Shown piece after piece: positions 53,327 through 62,691 of a DNA stretch of 64,000 nt (the stretch's first letter is position 1; each line of letters begins with the position of its first letter). Source of the stretch: Paraburkholderia elongata (lineage in GTDB: Bacteria > Pseudomonadota > Gammaproteobacteria > Burkholderiales > Burkholderiaceae); contig NZ_WOEZ01000092.1 of NCBI RefSeq assembly GCF_013177735.1, positions 1 to 64,000 of the forward strand, read 5' to 3'. The notes under the pieces were generated by a model that saw only the letters and a list, made by a program, of their open reading frames with translations, did no database searches and was not told the DNA's origin. Both the position numbers and the translations under genes were made by a program.

Positions 53327-53534
53327 CGTTTTCATTCTGAGACGACTCCTCCCTAGGCAATATTGGCGCATCTGCATGCGCGCCAATTTCGAACGAGACT
53401 CAGCGATAGATGGAGAGCATCCGTTAGTTTCGTTTCGGAAAATCACTCGTACATTTTCATTAAATCGATTTGTCAGTCAACGGAAAACGATGCTGCAACT
53501 TGAACGACACCTGATAATCGGATGGGAGGCGGCA

Positions 53535-53717
53535 ATGAAGCGATCCACGGGAGCAATTTGGGTACTGGGCGTTGTTGCTGCAGTGGTGCTGATATTGGTG
53601 TGTATTGGTGATGAATCATCGGACGAGCAGACGATTCGGAACGCATGCGCATACTACGGCGGCAGTTGCGTGTCTCCTGAAATTTTTTTAGGAGCGTCTA
53701 TTCGCCTGTTTCCATGA
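53535..53717 (+). CDS. Small membrane protein
   Basis: A 60-aa ORF from ATG 53535 with GGGAGGC 4-5 nt upstream. MKRSTGAIWVLGVVAAVVLI is a membrane anchor or signal-like helix, followed by a short acidic region (GDESSDEQTIRNAC) and a Cys pair (ACAYYGGSC). No family recognised. It lies 208 bp downstream of an orphan box, so it could be a member of the regulon; base composition around it is lower in GC than the neighbours. Confidence 0.5.
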   Translation: MKRSTGAIWVLGVVAAVVLILVCIGDESSDEQTIRNACAYYGGSCVSPEIFLGASIRLFP

Positions 53718-54087
53718 ATGGTTTGGCTATTTCGACTTGTATCGGAAATGGATTGTCATCAGAATAATAATTTCGGATTGGAAGCGGATTAAGCGAAATT
53801 TATATAAGACATAATGGTAAGAGTCACGTGACTCAAACACTTGCGCGTACGTGCACAATGGCACCGGAAGGATAGGTTATTGATGGACTAACGTCAGAAT
53901 GGATGTTTAAATTCACCTTGGGAACAATATGGCAAGACGGTGGAAAAACACGAGTCAATGTGTCGGCAGTAGGTGCGTGAAAGGAGGCGATCTGGGAATC
54001 AGCAACAATCCTGCGTTTGATCGATTCGACTACCGGGTCAGTCATGCCAGCAGCATCGTCACCAAGATTGGCAATTGAAGGAAACGG
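53718..54087. other. AT-rich intergenic region with a 14-bp palindrome
   Basis: No gene is convincing in this 370-bp stretch. GAGTCACGTGACTC (53821-53834) is a perfect 14-bp palindrome preceded by AT-rich sequence (TTTATATAAGACATAAT). It lies 254 bp before ETF-QO and could be an operator for it. Confidence 0.5.
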
Positions 54088-55767
54088 ATGACGAATTCGA
54101 ATGATTTGAACGGTGAGCAGCACCGTCAGCGGGAGTTTATGGAATACGACGTCGTGATCGTCGGCGGCGGCCCGGCTGGCCTGTCCGCTGCGATCCGCCT
54201 GAAGCAGTGGGCGGCGGAAAAAGGCGTCGAGCTTGGCGTGTGCGTACTGGAAAAAGGCTCGGAGATCGGGGCTCATATCCTGTCGGGCGCGGTGATGGAT
54301 CCGCGCGCCATCACCGAACTGATCCCGGACTGGAAAGAAAAAGGCGCGCCGCTCACCGTCGACGTGACCGAAGACAAATTCCTGTTCCTCACCGAAACCG
54401 GCTCGAAGAGCGTGCCGACCTGGGCGCTGCCGGACAACTTCAAGAACCACGGCAACTACGTGATCAGCCTCGCGAACGTCACGCGCTGGCTGGGTCAGCA
54501 GGCTGAGGCGCTTGGTGTGGAGATTTTCCCGGGCTTTCCGGCCGCTGAGATTCTGTATAACGACGATGGCTCGGTCAAAGGCGTCGCCACCGGCAATCTC
54601 GGTATCGGCAAGGATGGCGAGCCGACCGAGAACTTCCAGCTCGGCATGGAGCTGCACGCGAAATACACGCTCTTCTGCGAAGGCGCGCGTGGGCACCTCG
54701 GCCGTCAACTGAACGACAAGTTCAAGCTGCGCGAAGGCGTCGATCCGCAGGTCTACGGCATCGGCATCAAGGAACTGTGGGAAATCGATCCGGCGAAGCA
54801 CAAGCCGGGTCCGGTGATGCACACCGCCGGCTGGCCGCTGGAGAACGACACGTACGGCGGCTCGTTCCTCTATCACATGGACAACAACCAGGTGGTGGTG
54901 GGCTTTGTGGTCAGCCTCGGCTACACGAACCCGTATCTGTCGCCGTTCGAAGAATTCCAGCGTTACAAGACACATCCGGCGATCCGCGCGATTCTGGAAG
55001 GCGGCAAGCGGGTGTCGTACGGCGCGCGGGCGATTACCGCGGGCGGCCTGCTGTCGCTGCCGAAGCTGGTGTTCCCGGGCGGTGCGCTGGTCGGCGACGA
55101 TGCGGGCTTCCTGAACGCATCACGGATAAAAGGTTCGCACGCGGCGATCAAGACCGGGATGCTGGCCGCTGAGGCGGCATTCGATGCCGTGCAGGCAGGC
55201 CGCACCAGCGATGAGCTGACGGCCTATCCGGAGTCGTTCAAGACGTCGTGGCTGCATACGGAGTTGCATCGCGCGCGCAACTTCAAGCAGTGGATGAGCA
55301 AGGGTCTGTACCTCGGTACCCTGATGGTCGGCGTCGAGCAGAAGCTGTTAGGCGGCAACGTGCCCTGGACGCTGCATCACCAGCATTCCGATCACGAGAT
55401 GCTGAAGCCCGCTTCGCAGTGCAAGCAGATTGTCTATCCGAAGCCGGATGGCAAGCTGACGTTCGACCGTTTGTCTTCAGTGTTCATCTCGAACACCAAC
55501 CATGAAGAGAATCAGCCGGCTCACCTGACGCTGAAAGATCCTTCGGTGCCGGTGAATGTGAACTGGCAGACCTATGCCGGTCCGGAGTCACGCTACTGCC
55601 CCGCGGCGGTGTATGAGTTCGTGAAGGACGACGACGGCAACGAGCGGCTCGTGATCAACGCGCAGAACTGCGTGCATTGCAAGACCTGCGACATCAAGGA
55701 CCCCACGCAGAACATTGTTTGGGTGACGCCTGAAGGTGCCGGCGGGCCGAACTATCCGAATATGTGA
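54088..55767 (+). CDS. Electron transfer flavoprotein-ubiquinone oxidoreductase
   Basis: Protein of 559 aa, ATG 54088. FAD-binding DVVIVGGGPAGLSAAIRLKQ, the GAHILSGAVMDP segment, the ubiquinone/membrane part around GGLLSLPKLVFPGG, and a C-terminal 4Fe-4S site: C in ESRYCPAAVYEF and INAQNCVHCKTCDIKDPTQN. It passes electrons from ETF, reduced by acyl-CoA dehydrogenases, to ubiquinone. Its position beside a cluster with three ACADs is functionally apt, though no ETF subunit genes are in the window. Confidence 0.96.
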   Translation: MTNSNDLNGEQHRQREFMEYDVVIVGGGPAGLSAAIRLKQWAAEKGVELGVCVLEKGSEIGAHILSGAVMDPRAITELIPDWKEKGAPLTVDVTEDKFLFLTETGSKSVPTWALPDNFKNHGNYVISLANVTRWLGQQAEALGVEIFPGFPAAEILYNDDGSVKGVATGNLGIGKDGEPTENFQLGMELHAKYTLFCEGARGHLGRQLNDKFKLREGVDPQVYGIGIKELWEIDPAKHKPGPVMHTAGWPLENDTYGGSFLYHMDNNQVVVGFVVSLGYTNPYLSPFEEFQRYKTHPAIRAILEGGKRVSYGARAITAGGLLSLPKLVFPGGALVGDDAGFLNASRIKGSHAAIKTGMLAAEAAFDAVQAGRTSDELTAYPESFKTSWLHTELHRARNFKQWMSKGLYLGTLMVGVEQKLLGGNVPWTLHHQHSDHEMLKPASQCKQIVYPKPDGKLTFDRLSSVFISNTNHEENQPAHLTLKDPSVPVNVNWQTYAGPESRYCPAAVYEFVKDDDGNERLVINAQNCVHCKTCDIKDPTQNIVWVTPEGAGGPNYPNM

Positions 55768-55825
55768 ATCACGCGTGCGGCCGCAGATCTCAATCTGCAC
55801 GCCTTGATATAGAGGACACCGACAA

Positions 55826-56968
55826 ATGATGATTGGGGTACCTGTAGAAACGCGGGCGAACGAGGCGCGCGTCGCCGCGACGCCCGAAACGGTCAGGAAG
55901 TACGTGACCCAGGGCCACCGGGTCACCATCCAGAGCGGCGCCGGCACCGGCGCGAGCTTTCCTGACGATGCCTTTACAGCCGCCGGCGCGGAAATCGTCG
56001 ATGCGGCCACCGCGTTCGGCGCGGATCTCGTCCTCAAGGTCCAGTCTCCGACCGATGCGGAGTTGCCGCTACTCAAGCGCGGTGCGACGCTGGTCGGCAT
56101 GCTCGATCCCTTTAACGCCGAAAACGCGCTGAAACTCGCTGCGGCCGGCGTCACCGCGTTTGCGCTCGAAGCCGCGCCGCGTACCACACGCGCGCAGAGC
56201 CTCGACGTGCTATCGTCGCAGGCGAACATCGCCGGGTACAAGGCGGTGCTGCTGGCGGCGACCCTTTACCCACGCTTCATGCCGATGCTGATGACGGCCG
56301 CCGGCACCGTGAAAGCGGCGCGCGTGCTGATTCTCGGCGCCGGCGTGGCCGGTTTGCAGGCGATCGCGACCGCCAAGCGCCTGGGCGCCGTGATTGAAGC
56401 GTCCGACGTGCGTCCGGCGGTCAAGGAGCAGATCGAATCGCTCGGCGCCAAATTTCTCGATGTCCCATACGAAACCGACGAGGAGCGCGAAGCCGCACAG
56501 GGCGTTGGCGGCTATGCGCGGCCGATGCCGCCGGGCTGGCTGCAACGCCAGTCCGCGCTGGTCCACGAACGGGCGAAACAGGCCGACGTGGTGATCTCGA
56601 CCGCATTGATCCCTGGCCGGGCCGCACCGACGCTGATCTCGGTGGAAACCGTCCTGGCGATGAAACCCGGCTCCGTGCTGGTGGACCTCGCAGCAGGGCG
56701 CGGTGCCGAGTATGAAGGCCGGCGCGGCGGCAACTGTCCGCTCACCGAAGCGGACCAGGTCGTCACCAGAAACGGCGTGCAGATCGTCGGCTATACGAAT
56801 CTGGCTTCGATGGTGCCCGCCGACGCGTCGTCCTTGTACGCACGCAACCTGCTCGACTTCCTCAAGCTGATCATCACCAAGGAAGGCGCCCTGAACATCG
56901 ATCTCGCAGACGACATCGTCGCGGCCACGCTGCTGGCCCGCGACGGCGAAGTCACGCGCAAGGCATAG
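55826..56968 (+). CDS. pntAA: NAD(P) transhydrogenase subunit alpha part 1
   Basis: Soluble NAD(H)-binding domain I, 380 aa, start ATG 55826 (or the Met after it). Typical of alanine dehydrogenase/PntA: MIGVPVETRANEARVAATPE, KRGATLVGMLDPFNAENALK, VLILGAGVAGLQAIATAKRL (Rossmann motif), then RPAVKEQIESLGAKFLDVPY. The stop at domain I's end, with domain II encoded separately, is the split alpha1/alpha2 form common in beta- and alpha-proteobacteria. It starts 58 bp after ETF-QO and probably shares its transcript. Confidence 0.95.
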   Translation: MMIGVPVETRANEARVAATPETVRKYVTQGHRVTIQSGAGTGASFPDDAFTAAGAEIVDAATAFGADLVLKVQSPTDAELPLLKRGATLVGMLDPFNAENALKLAAAGVTAFALEAAPRTTRAQSLDVLSSQANIAGYKAVLLAATLYPRFMPMLMTAAGTVKAARVLILGAGVAGLQAIATAKRLGAVIEASDVRPAVKEQIESLGAKFLDVPYETDEEREAAQGVGGYARPMPPGWLQRQSALVHERAKQADVVISTALIPGRAAPTLISVETVLAMKPGSVLVDLAAGRGAEYEGRRGGNCPLTEADQVVTRNGVQIVGYTNLASMVPADASSLYARNLLDFLKLIITKEGALNIDLADDIVAATLLARDGEVTRKA

Positions 56969-57034
56969 CAACGATGTTGCATGGGACCGCAGTAAGCGCT
57001 AAAGCGCCAACTGCGGTCGACAAAGGAGAGAGGA

Positions 57035-57367
57035 ATGGAAGTCATCAACCACACCGTCATCAACCTGATCATCTTCGTGCTGGCGATTTATGTCGGCTAC
57101 CACGTCGTCTGGAACGTCACACCCGCGCTGCATACGCCGCTGATGGCCGTGACCAACGCGATCTCGGCGATCGTGATCGTCGGCGCGATGCTGGCCGCGG
57201 GCCTCACGCTGGGCACGCCCGGCAAGTTCTTCGGCACGCTGGCTGTCGCGCTGGCGGCGGTGAACGTGTTCGGCGGATTCCTCGTGACGAGGCGAATGCT
57301 GGAGATGTTCCGCAGGAAAGAGCCGAAGAAGCTTATCGCTGACAAGACGGCCAAGGAGAACGCGTAA
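57035..57367 (+). CDS. pntAB: NAD(P) transhydrogenase subunit alpha part 2
   Basis: Membrane domain subunit of 110 aa with three helices: INLIIFVLAIYVGYHVVW, NAISAIVIVGAMLAAGLTLG, and KFFGTLAVALAAVNVFGGF. GGAGAG lies 6-8 nt before ATG 57035. With PntB it forms the proton channel that couples hydride transfer from NADH to NADP. Its TAA shares a base with the ATG of pntB. Confidence 0.95.
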   Translation: MEVINHTVINLIIFVLAIYVGYHVVWNVTPALHTPLMAVTNAISAIVIVGAMLAAGLTLGTPGKFFGTLAVALAAVNVFGGFLVTRRMLEMFRRKEPKKLIADKTAKENA

Positions 57368-58839
57368 TGAGTCTGAACGTCGTCACGCTGCTTTATCTGG
57401 TCGCGTCGGTCTGCTTTATCCAGGCGCTCAAGGGGCTGTCGAATCCGAAGACGGCGCGCACCGGCAATACCTTCGGCATGGTCGGGATGGCAATTGCGAT
57501 CCTCACCACCATTGCGCTGATCGTCAAACAGGCGAATGCGCTCGGCTCGAACCTCGGTCTGGGGCTCGGTCTGCTGCTGGTCGCGTTGGTGATCGGCGGT
57601 GCGGTCGGCGCGTTCGTCGCCGCGCGCGTCGAGATGACCAAGATGCCGGAACTGGTCGCGGCGATGCACTCGCTGATCGGTCTTGCCGCCGTGTGTATCG
57701 CGTATGCGGTGGTGTCGGAGCCGTCGGCCTTCGGTCTCGTCGATCCGGAGAATGCGATTCCGGGCTTCCTGCCGTATGGCAATCGCGTCGAACTGTTCAT
57801 CGGCACATTTGTCGGCGCGATCACGTTTTCCGGTTCGGTGATCGCGTTCGGCAAGCTGTCGGGCAAGTACAAGTTCCGGCTGTTCCAGGGCGCACCGGTT
57901 GTCTATGCAGGGCAGCACCTGATCAACCTGTTCCTCGCGCTCGGGATGCTCGGCTTCGGCGTGATCTTCTTTCTCACGCAATCGTGGCTGCCGTTCATCA
58001 TCATGACGCTGATCGCGTTCGTGCTCGGTGTGCTGATCATCATCCCGATCGGCGGCGCGGATATGCCGGTGGTCGTGTCGATGCTCAACTCGTACTCGGG
58101 CTGGGCGGCGGCGGGCATCGGCTTCTCGCTGAACAATCCGATGCTGATCATCGCGGGCTCGCTGGTCGGCTCGTCGGGTGCGATCCTGTCGTACATCATG
58201 TGCCGCGCAATGAACCGCTCGTTCTTCAACGTGATTCTCGGCGGCTTCGGTAACGAGGCGGGTGCGGCTGCGGCGGGTGGATCGGCGGAGCAACGTCCGG
58301 TGAAATCCGGTTCGGCTGATGATGCGTCGTTCATGCTCGGCAATGCTGAAACCGTGGTGATCGTGCCGGGTTATGGTCTTGCGGTCGCACGCGCGCAGCA
58401 TGCGTTGAAGGAACTCACGGACAAGCTGGTCGAGAAGGGCATCGAGGTGAAGTACGCGATTCACCCGGTGGCCGGCCGGATGCCGGGACACATGAACGTG
58501 CTGCTCGCGGAAGCCGAAGTGCCGTACGACATGGTCTACGAAATGGACGACATCAACGGCGAGTTCGGTCAGGTCGACGTGGTGCTGGTGCTCGGTGCGA
58601 ACGACGTGGTGAATCCGGCCGCGAAGAACGATCCGAAATCGCCGATCGCGGGCATGCCGATCATCGAGGCGTACAAGGCGCGCACGGTCATCGTGAACAA
58701 GCGTTCGATGGCAGCCGGCTACGCGGGTCTCGACAACGACCTGTTCTACATGGACAAGACGATGATGGTGTTCGGCGACGCGAAGAAGGTGATCGAAGAC
58801 ATGGTGAGGGCAACGCCCCAATATGCCGTCCCGAAATAA
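57367..58839 (+). CDS. pntB: NAD(P) transhydrogenase subunit beta
   Basis: Protein of 490 aa: N-terminal membrane domain with about nine helices (VTLLYLVASVCFIQALKGLS onwards) and a C-terminal NADP-binding domain III (ETVVIVPGYGLAVARAQHAL, HPVAGRMPGHMNVLLAEAEV, GANDVVNPAAKNDPKSPIAG, INGEFGQVDVVLVLG). It completes the transhydrogenase. NADPH made here could feed the flavin monooxygenase and SDRs of the neighbouring pathway, though pnt is also common core metabolism. Confidence 0.96.
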   Translation: MSLNVVTLLYLVASVCFIQALKGLSNPKTARTGNTFGMVGMAIAILTTIALIVKQANALGSNLGLGLGLLLVALVIGGAVGAFVAARVEMTKMPELVAAMHSLIGLAAVCIAYAVVSEPSAFGLVDPENAIPGFLPYGNRVELFIGTFVGAITFSGSVIAFGKLSGKYKFRLFQGAPVVYAGQHLINLFLALGMLGFGVIFFLTQSWLPFIIMTLIAFVLGVLIIIPIGGADMPVVVSMLNSYSGWAAAGIGFSLNNPMLIIAGSLVGSSGAILSYIMCRAMNRSFFNVILGGFGNEAGAAAAGGSAEQRPVKSGSADDASFMLGNAETVVIVPGYGLAVARAQHALKELTDKLVEKGIEVKYAIHPVAGRMPGHMNVLLAEAEVPYDMVYEMDDINGEFGQVDVVLVLGANDVVNPAAKNDPKSPIAGMPIIEAYKARTVIVNKRSMAAGYAGLDNDLFYMDKTMMVFGDAKKVIEDMVRATPQYAVPK

Positions 58840-58843
58840 CGTT

Positions 58844-58882
58844 GCATATGCGCGCGATCTTTTCGAGGCTGGCATCAACCGT
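58844..58882. repeat. 39-bp direct repeat, left copy
   Basis: It agrees with 59243-59281 at 34 of 39 positions. The two copies flank the 97-aa membrane protein gene. Confidence 0.7.
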
Positions 58883-58926
58883 AGGGAACCAGACGGACAG
58901 CGTACGACGGCCACAGGAGGAACGCA

Positions 58927-59220
58927 ATGATGATGAAAAAACCGCCGAGAAACTGGCTGAAAGTTGCTGTACTCGTGCTGCTTGGGCTAATCGGATTCGG
59001 CGTGGCGGGTACTCGCGCCTGCGAATGGAGCGAAGAGTTCCCAGGCATGATTTGCGCGGCCGGTTCGTCGTATGCGCAATTCCTCAGCCTGACGGGCGTC
59101 GCGTCGATCCTAGCCGCAGTGATGGCGAGACGGTGTGGCGCCGACGAAGACACATTGACGTTCGTTGGTGCCGTATGCGGCGCCGCGGTTCTGTTCGCGA
59201 CGCTCTCAACGACCTACTAG
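58927..59220 (+). CDS. Small membrane protein
   Basis: A 97-aa ORF, ATG 58927, with GGAGGAACGCA immediately upstream. Two hydrophobic segments: LKVAVLVLLGLIGFGVAG and FLSLTGVASILAAVMAR, plus a third at the C-terminus (FVGAVCGAAVLFATL); four Cys. No family recognised. It follows pntB by 87 bp and is flanked by a direct repeat. Confidence 0.6.
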   Translation: MMMKKPPRNWLKVAVLVLLGLIGFGVAGTRACEWSEEFPGMICAAGSSYAQFLSLTGVASILAAVMARRCGADEDTLTFVGAVCGAAVLFATLSTTY

Positions 59221-59589
59221 TTATCCTCCCAGAGAAAACTTCGCATAGACGCGCGATCTCTTCGAGGCTGGGATCAGCCGTTGAGATTCTGCCTTTGAAT
59301 GACCATTTCAGCTGCCATGAAGCCAATCTGGGCGCGCAGTACCAGTGAATGCGGAATTGAGCGAGGACGGCTCAACGACAACAGCTGCTCTTCTCGGTTG
59401 GATGAATTCGACCACATAGGCTCCGCTTACGATCGATCGTGTTCAGATGCAAGCGCGGATGTCTGGTCAACGGGTTGCTGCGTGGAAGGCACGTCGCTGC
59501 AAGATTGGCCGGACTCGGGCAGTACCTAGCGATTCCACGCTGTATCTGGGAAGAGTAAGTGGTAACCAAAGAACATGGAGGAGGACAAC
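59221..59589. other. Intergenic region upstream of an SDR gene
   Basis: A 369-bp stretch holding the right copy of the 39-bp repeat (59243-59281). No convincing gene, no box 1 or box 2 copy seen. Confidence 0.4.
59243..59281. repeat. 39-bp direct repeat, right copy
   Basis: Partner of 58844-58882; the core GCGCGATCT is followed by TTCGAGGCTGG in both, with one extra T/C change between. Confidence 0.7.
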
Positions 59590-60339
59590 ATGACGGCAGG
59601 CTTTGAGAAAAAAGTGGCACTTGTTACCGGAGCGGGCGGCGGCATCGGGGAGGCGGTCGCGCACGATCTCGCAATGAACGGAGCGAGCGTACTGGTCGTA
59701 GATATCCACGGCCCCAATGCGGAAGTAGTTGCGGGGGCAATTCGTGAACGCGGAGGCAAAGCCGTGAGTTTTTGTGCAGACGTATCGGTGTCCGCGCAAT
59801 GCAGAGCTGCAGTAGAAAAAGCGGAACGGGAGTTCGGCTCTTTACATTATTCTGTCAACAACGCGGGTATTGGCGGGCGGTTCGACGCGATCACGGACAT
59901 CGAAGTGGATGAGTGGCGCAACGTGATGAGTGTAAATATCGACGCGGTGTTTCTCGGTATGAAGTACCAACTGTCTGCGATCGAAAAGAGCGGTGGCGGC
60001 GCAGTCGTAAATATTGCATCTATCTACGCTCACCTCGGTCTTCGCAGATTTGATGCGTATACCGCAAGCAAGCATGCAGTGCGTGGCTTGACGCGCTCCG
60101 TGGCGATCGAGTATGCAACACGCAATATCCGGGTCAACGCCGTGTCGCCGGGTCCAATCCTGACGCCGCTGACGAGAGGGGCGAAGGAACAAATCGATAC
60201 CATCACGGCGATGACAGCAATGAAGAGAATGGGCGAGCCGGTCGAAATCGCCAAGGCGGTGTCGTTCCTGCTTTCGCCAGACGCGTCCTTTATCACGGGT
60301 GCAGAGATCGTGGTTGATGGAGGCGTCATGCTGTCGTAG
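59590..60339 (+). CDS. SDR family oxidoreductase
   Basis: Protein of 249 aa; ATG 59590 with GGAGGAGGA just upstream. TGAGGGIG (13-20), D38 (NAD preference), NNAG (90-93), S144, Y157 and K161 (YTASK) are intact. The glycine-rich loop and FITGAEIVVDGG end are those of FabG/cyclohexanol-dehydrogenase-like SDRs. It stands alone between pnt and the tandem TetR gene, convergent with the latter, so it might be the local target of that regulator. Confidence 0.88.
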   Translation: MTAGFEKKVALVTGAGGGIGEAVAHDLAMNGASVLVVDIHGPNAEVVAGAIRERGGKAVSFCADVSVSAQCRAAVEKAEREFGSLHYSVNNAGIGGRFDAITDIEVDEWRNVMSVNIDAVFLGMKYQLSAIEKSGGGAVVNIASIYAHLGLRRFDAYTASKHAVRGLTRSVAIEYATRNIRVNAVSPGPILTPLTRGAKEQIDTITAMTAMKRMGEPVEIAKAVSFLLSPDASFITGAEIVVDGGVMLS

Positions 60340-60502
60340 CGATTCCGCTATCAATGATAGATGTCTCTTTCGGTCGACGTTACAATTACCAGTGCATTGC
60401 CCCTCGCCGGATGTGGCTCGAATGTGCGATTGAGCAGGGGACTAGCACAGGCGGGTAGTGTAACGGCGCGCGTCCTCACCCCCCATTAAAGAGGACGACG
60501 CC

Positions 60503-60518
60503 AGCGGAGTTTTCCGCT
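60503..60518. terminator. Short hairpin between convergent genes
   Basis: AGCGGA (60503-60508), 4 nt, TCCGCT (60513-60518), between the SDR and the tetR-like gene. The stem is only 6 bp and the T-run lies in the loop, so the call is weak. The rest of the 287-bp gap has no gene. Confidence 0.35.
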
Positions 60519-60626
60519 AGGGCATTTGTGGAGCACAGAATCAAGGGGCGTTATATCAGGGGCGTCGCCGCGTCTTCAACCGCTACGAGATTGCAGAAGG
60601 TCAAGGACGCGACGACGTTACTGGAA

Positions 60627-61886
60627 TCAGAGCGTCTCGTAAGACGCCTGCTTGCCATTCAAGCGGGCCTTGCGGGGGCGAAGCCCGAGAAGCAGGAGCC
60701 GGCTGATCTCAGCTGCAACCTCAGACACCGAGCGTTTGCCGTTATCCTTCGAGGATATCAAGTAGTTGAAGGAACCAGCCGATGCTTGCTTGACAGGTTC
60801 GAAATCCAAGCGCTTCAAGCTTCCGTCCTTGACGCCACGCTCGGCCAGTTTCACTGACCTCGCCCATAAGGCACCCGCGCGCCTAACGATCGCCCTTTGA
60901 AGCTGCTTGGGCAACATTTCTGCGCCAGTACTCATCCATAGGGGGGAAATGCTTTCAAGCTGAGCTTCCACGTTCAATTCAATAGCCATCACCGTGCATT
61001 CGAGACCTGTCAGACCCTTCTCCGCCGCCGACATGATCTGTTCATAGATGTTGAAGGCGCGCTCATAGCAATAGGCAACAAGGGCTGGTTTACTTTGAAA
61101 GTAATGGTAAACAACGCCCTTCGTGGCGCCCAGTTCTAGCGCAACGTCGTCCAAGGAAACGCCGTCTATTCCGCGGCTATTGAAGAGCCGCGACGCCACC
61201 AGAGCGAGCGACTCGCGACGATCGTCCCAATCGGAGCCGCGCGGATTTCTAATCACGTCCTTGATACGCTTTCGCGACGGTAGGACTTCCATTCCTTCAG
61301 ACGCCATTCCGTCTGTTACAAGATCTGGAATGGCGTTTGCCATACGACTCGCGAAGTCCTCATCAGGAAAAATTATCCATAAGAGAGATAACGTTGCCCA
61401 CGACAAAATGCCAAAAATAGCCTGGCAGACAACCTCAACATCGCAGTTTCTGATGGACTCGTCCTTGATCCCCTCTCTGATCAGCATTGCCAGTGCCGCG
61501 ACGTTTCCTGACCTCAACTTCTGGACAGTGGCCTGCTGCGTTTTCGTAAGAAAGGCAAGTTCTGTCAGGACGGCCCGGGGCTGGTTGTTGCTCGAGTCAA
61601 GCGCTAGGCGAAGGAATGTTACAACCTTGCCTAACCCGTTTGCATTCGCTTGCGCCGCACGATCGAGATCCTTTCGAAGCAATGCGTTGGTTCGCGAATA
61701 ACACTGATACACAAGATCCTGCCGATCGATGCAATAGTTATAGAGGGCAGCTCGGCCGAGCCCAACGCGACGGGCGATGGCGGTTAGGCTGGCTCCAGCA
61801 ACGCCAGAGTGATTAAATTCCACTGTCGCTTCATCGAGGACAGCCATGTGTCGCGCTGCACGCGCTTCGTCTGCCAATGACCGCAT
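60627..61886 (-). CDS. Tandem TetR-family regulator (two TetR units fused)
   Basis: Protein of 419 aa; ATG 61886 (a GTG one codon earlier is also possible). Two complete TetR units lie head to tail. Unit 1: HTH ASLTAIARRVGLGRAALYNY near 34-55 and its own helical domain. Unit 2 (from about 220): HTH VSLDDVALELGATKGVVYHY, then FQSKPALVAYCYERAF. Ordinary TetR proteins have about 200 aa and dimerise; here a single chain may form the pseudo-dimer, or a dimer may present four DNA-binding heads. The target is unknown; a 14-bp palindrome lies 212 bp upstream. Confidence 0.88.
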   Translation of the reverse strand: MRSLADEARAARHMAVLDEATVEFNHSGVAGASLTAIARRVGLGRAALYNYCIDRQDLVYQCYSRTNALLRKDLDRAAQANANGLGKVVTFLRLALDSSNNQPRAVLTELAFLTKTQQATVQKLRSGNVAALAMLIREGIKDESIRNCDVEVVCQAIFGILSWATLSLLWIIFPDEDFASRMANAIPDLVTDGMASEGMEVLPSRKRIKDVIRNPRGSDWDDRRESLALVASRLFNSRGIDGVSLDDVALELGATKGVVYHYFQSKPALVAYCYERAFNIYEQIMSAAEKGLTGLECTVMAIELNVEAQLESISPLWMSTGAEMLPKQLQRAIVRRAGALWARSVKLAERGVKDGSLKRLDFEPVKQASAGSFNYLISSKDNGKRSVSEVAAEISRLLLLGLRPRKARLNGKQASYETL

Positions 61887-62691
61887 CACATTCCCAAACT
61901 AAGAATCGCAACCGGAAAGTTGAATTTCGTAGGTCCCGTCAAAAAACCATTGAAGAACCGATGCAAGTGATTAAGTTGCTACCTCCCGGTCGAAGTGTTT
62001 CTTCAATGCCGTAAGAGACACAGACTGGTTCGATGCAAATGTCAATGCACTTTGGCCGAATCACATTGTGATATCTGTGCTTTGGACTCCGAACTTGTAG
62101 AGCATGCTCTATGTTCCGAGCCGTAGAAGCTGCGTTACGGCCCAATGTGTGGTGTTACGCAAATGCGCCAAGGGTCGCGAGGTCTAGGTTGGTCGTAGAC
62201 CAGAACGGATTGTTCTGCCATCTCTCGCCAAGTCATTTTGCGTGGTTCGTACACTGTTGGCAAGGAACTTTTAATCACCGGAATATGCGGTGATATGCGC
62301 AGCGACCGTCGATCCGTTGCCGTCGATAGCGCTTTGGCTTACATGGTGTGTCGCGAAGACGCGCTGTGGCGTTGGCGGCGTGTATGAGCGCTAGTCAGCG
62401 TACAGCGTCCTATCGCCATCGAGACTCGGCTGGTGGCGATTTCTGAACATGCGTCCATACGGACATCACATCGATTCGCACCGAAAGCGTCTGAATGTCA
62501 TCAGCGATGTGCCGGGAGTCATTGCCGCTCCGTCACCCAGCTTTGATCTTCGGTGTAACTGATCATCAACCGAGTCTGAAGCGCTCTCGTTGTACGTCGA
62601 CTCAAGCCCCCGCATCGATCCCTTCGCCATCCCGGCGCCTCGGTTCGCGACTGCCAACCAGGCAACCATTGATTCTGTGTAGTCACCAGCA
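61887..62691. other. Long non-coding region with palindromes
   Basis: About 800 bp with no convincing gene on either strand. TCACATTGTGA (62061-62071) and TAGAGCATGCTCTA (62098-62111, perfect 14-bp palindrome) lie upstream of the tetR-like gene and are candidate operators for it. The part from 62120 to 62690 shows only short, unsupported frames. Confidence 0.5.

Noticed and set aside
60528..60857. Plus-strand frame opposite the end of the tandem TetR gene
   Set aside because: Antisense overlap with a well-supported gene and no recognisable domain.
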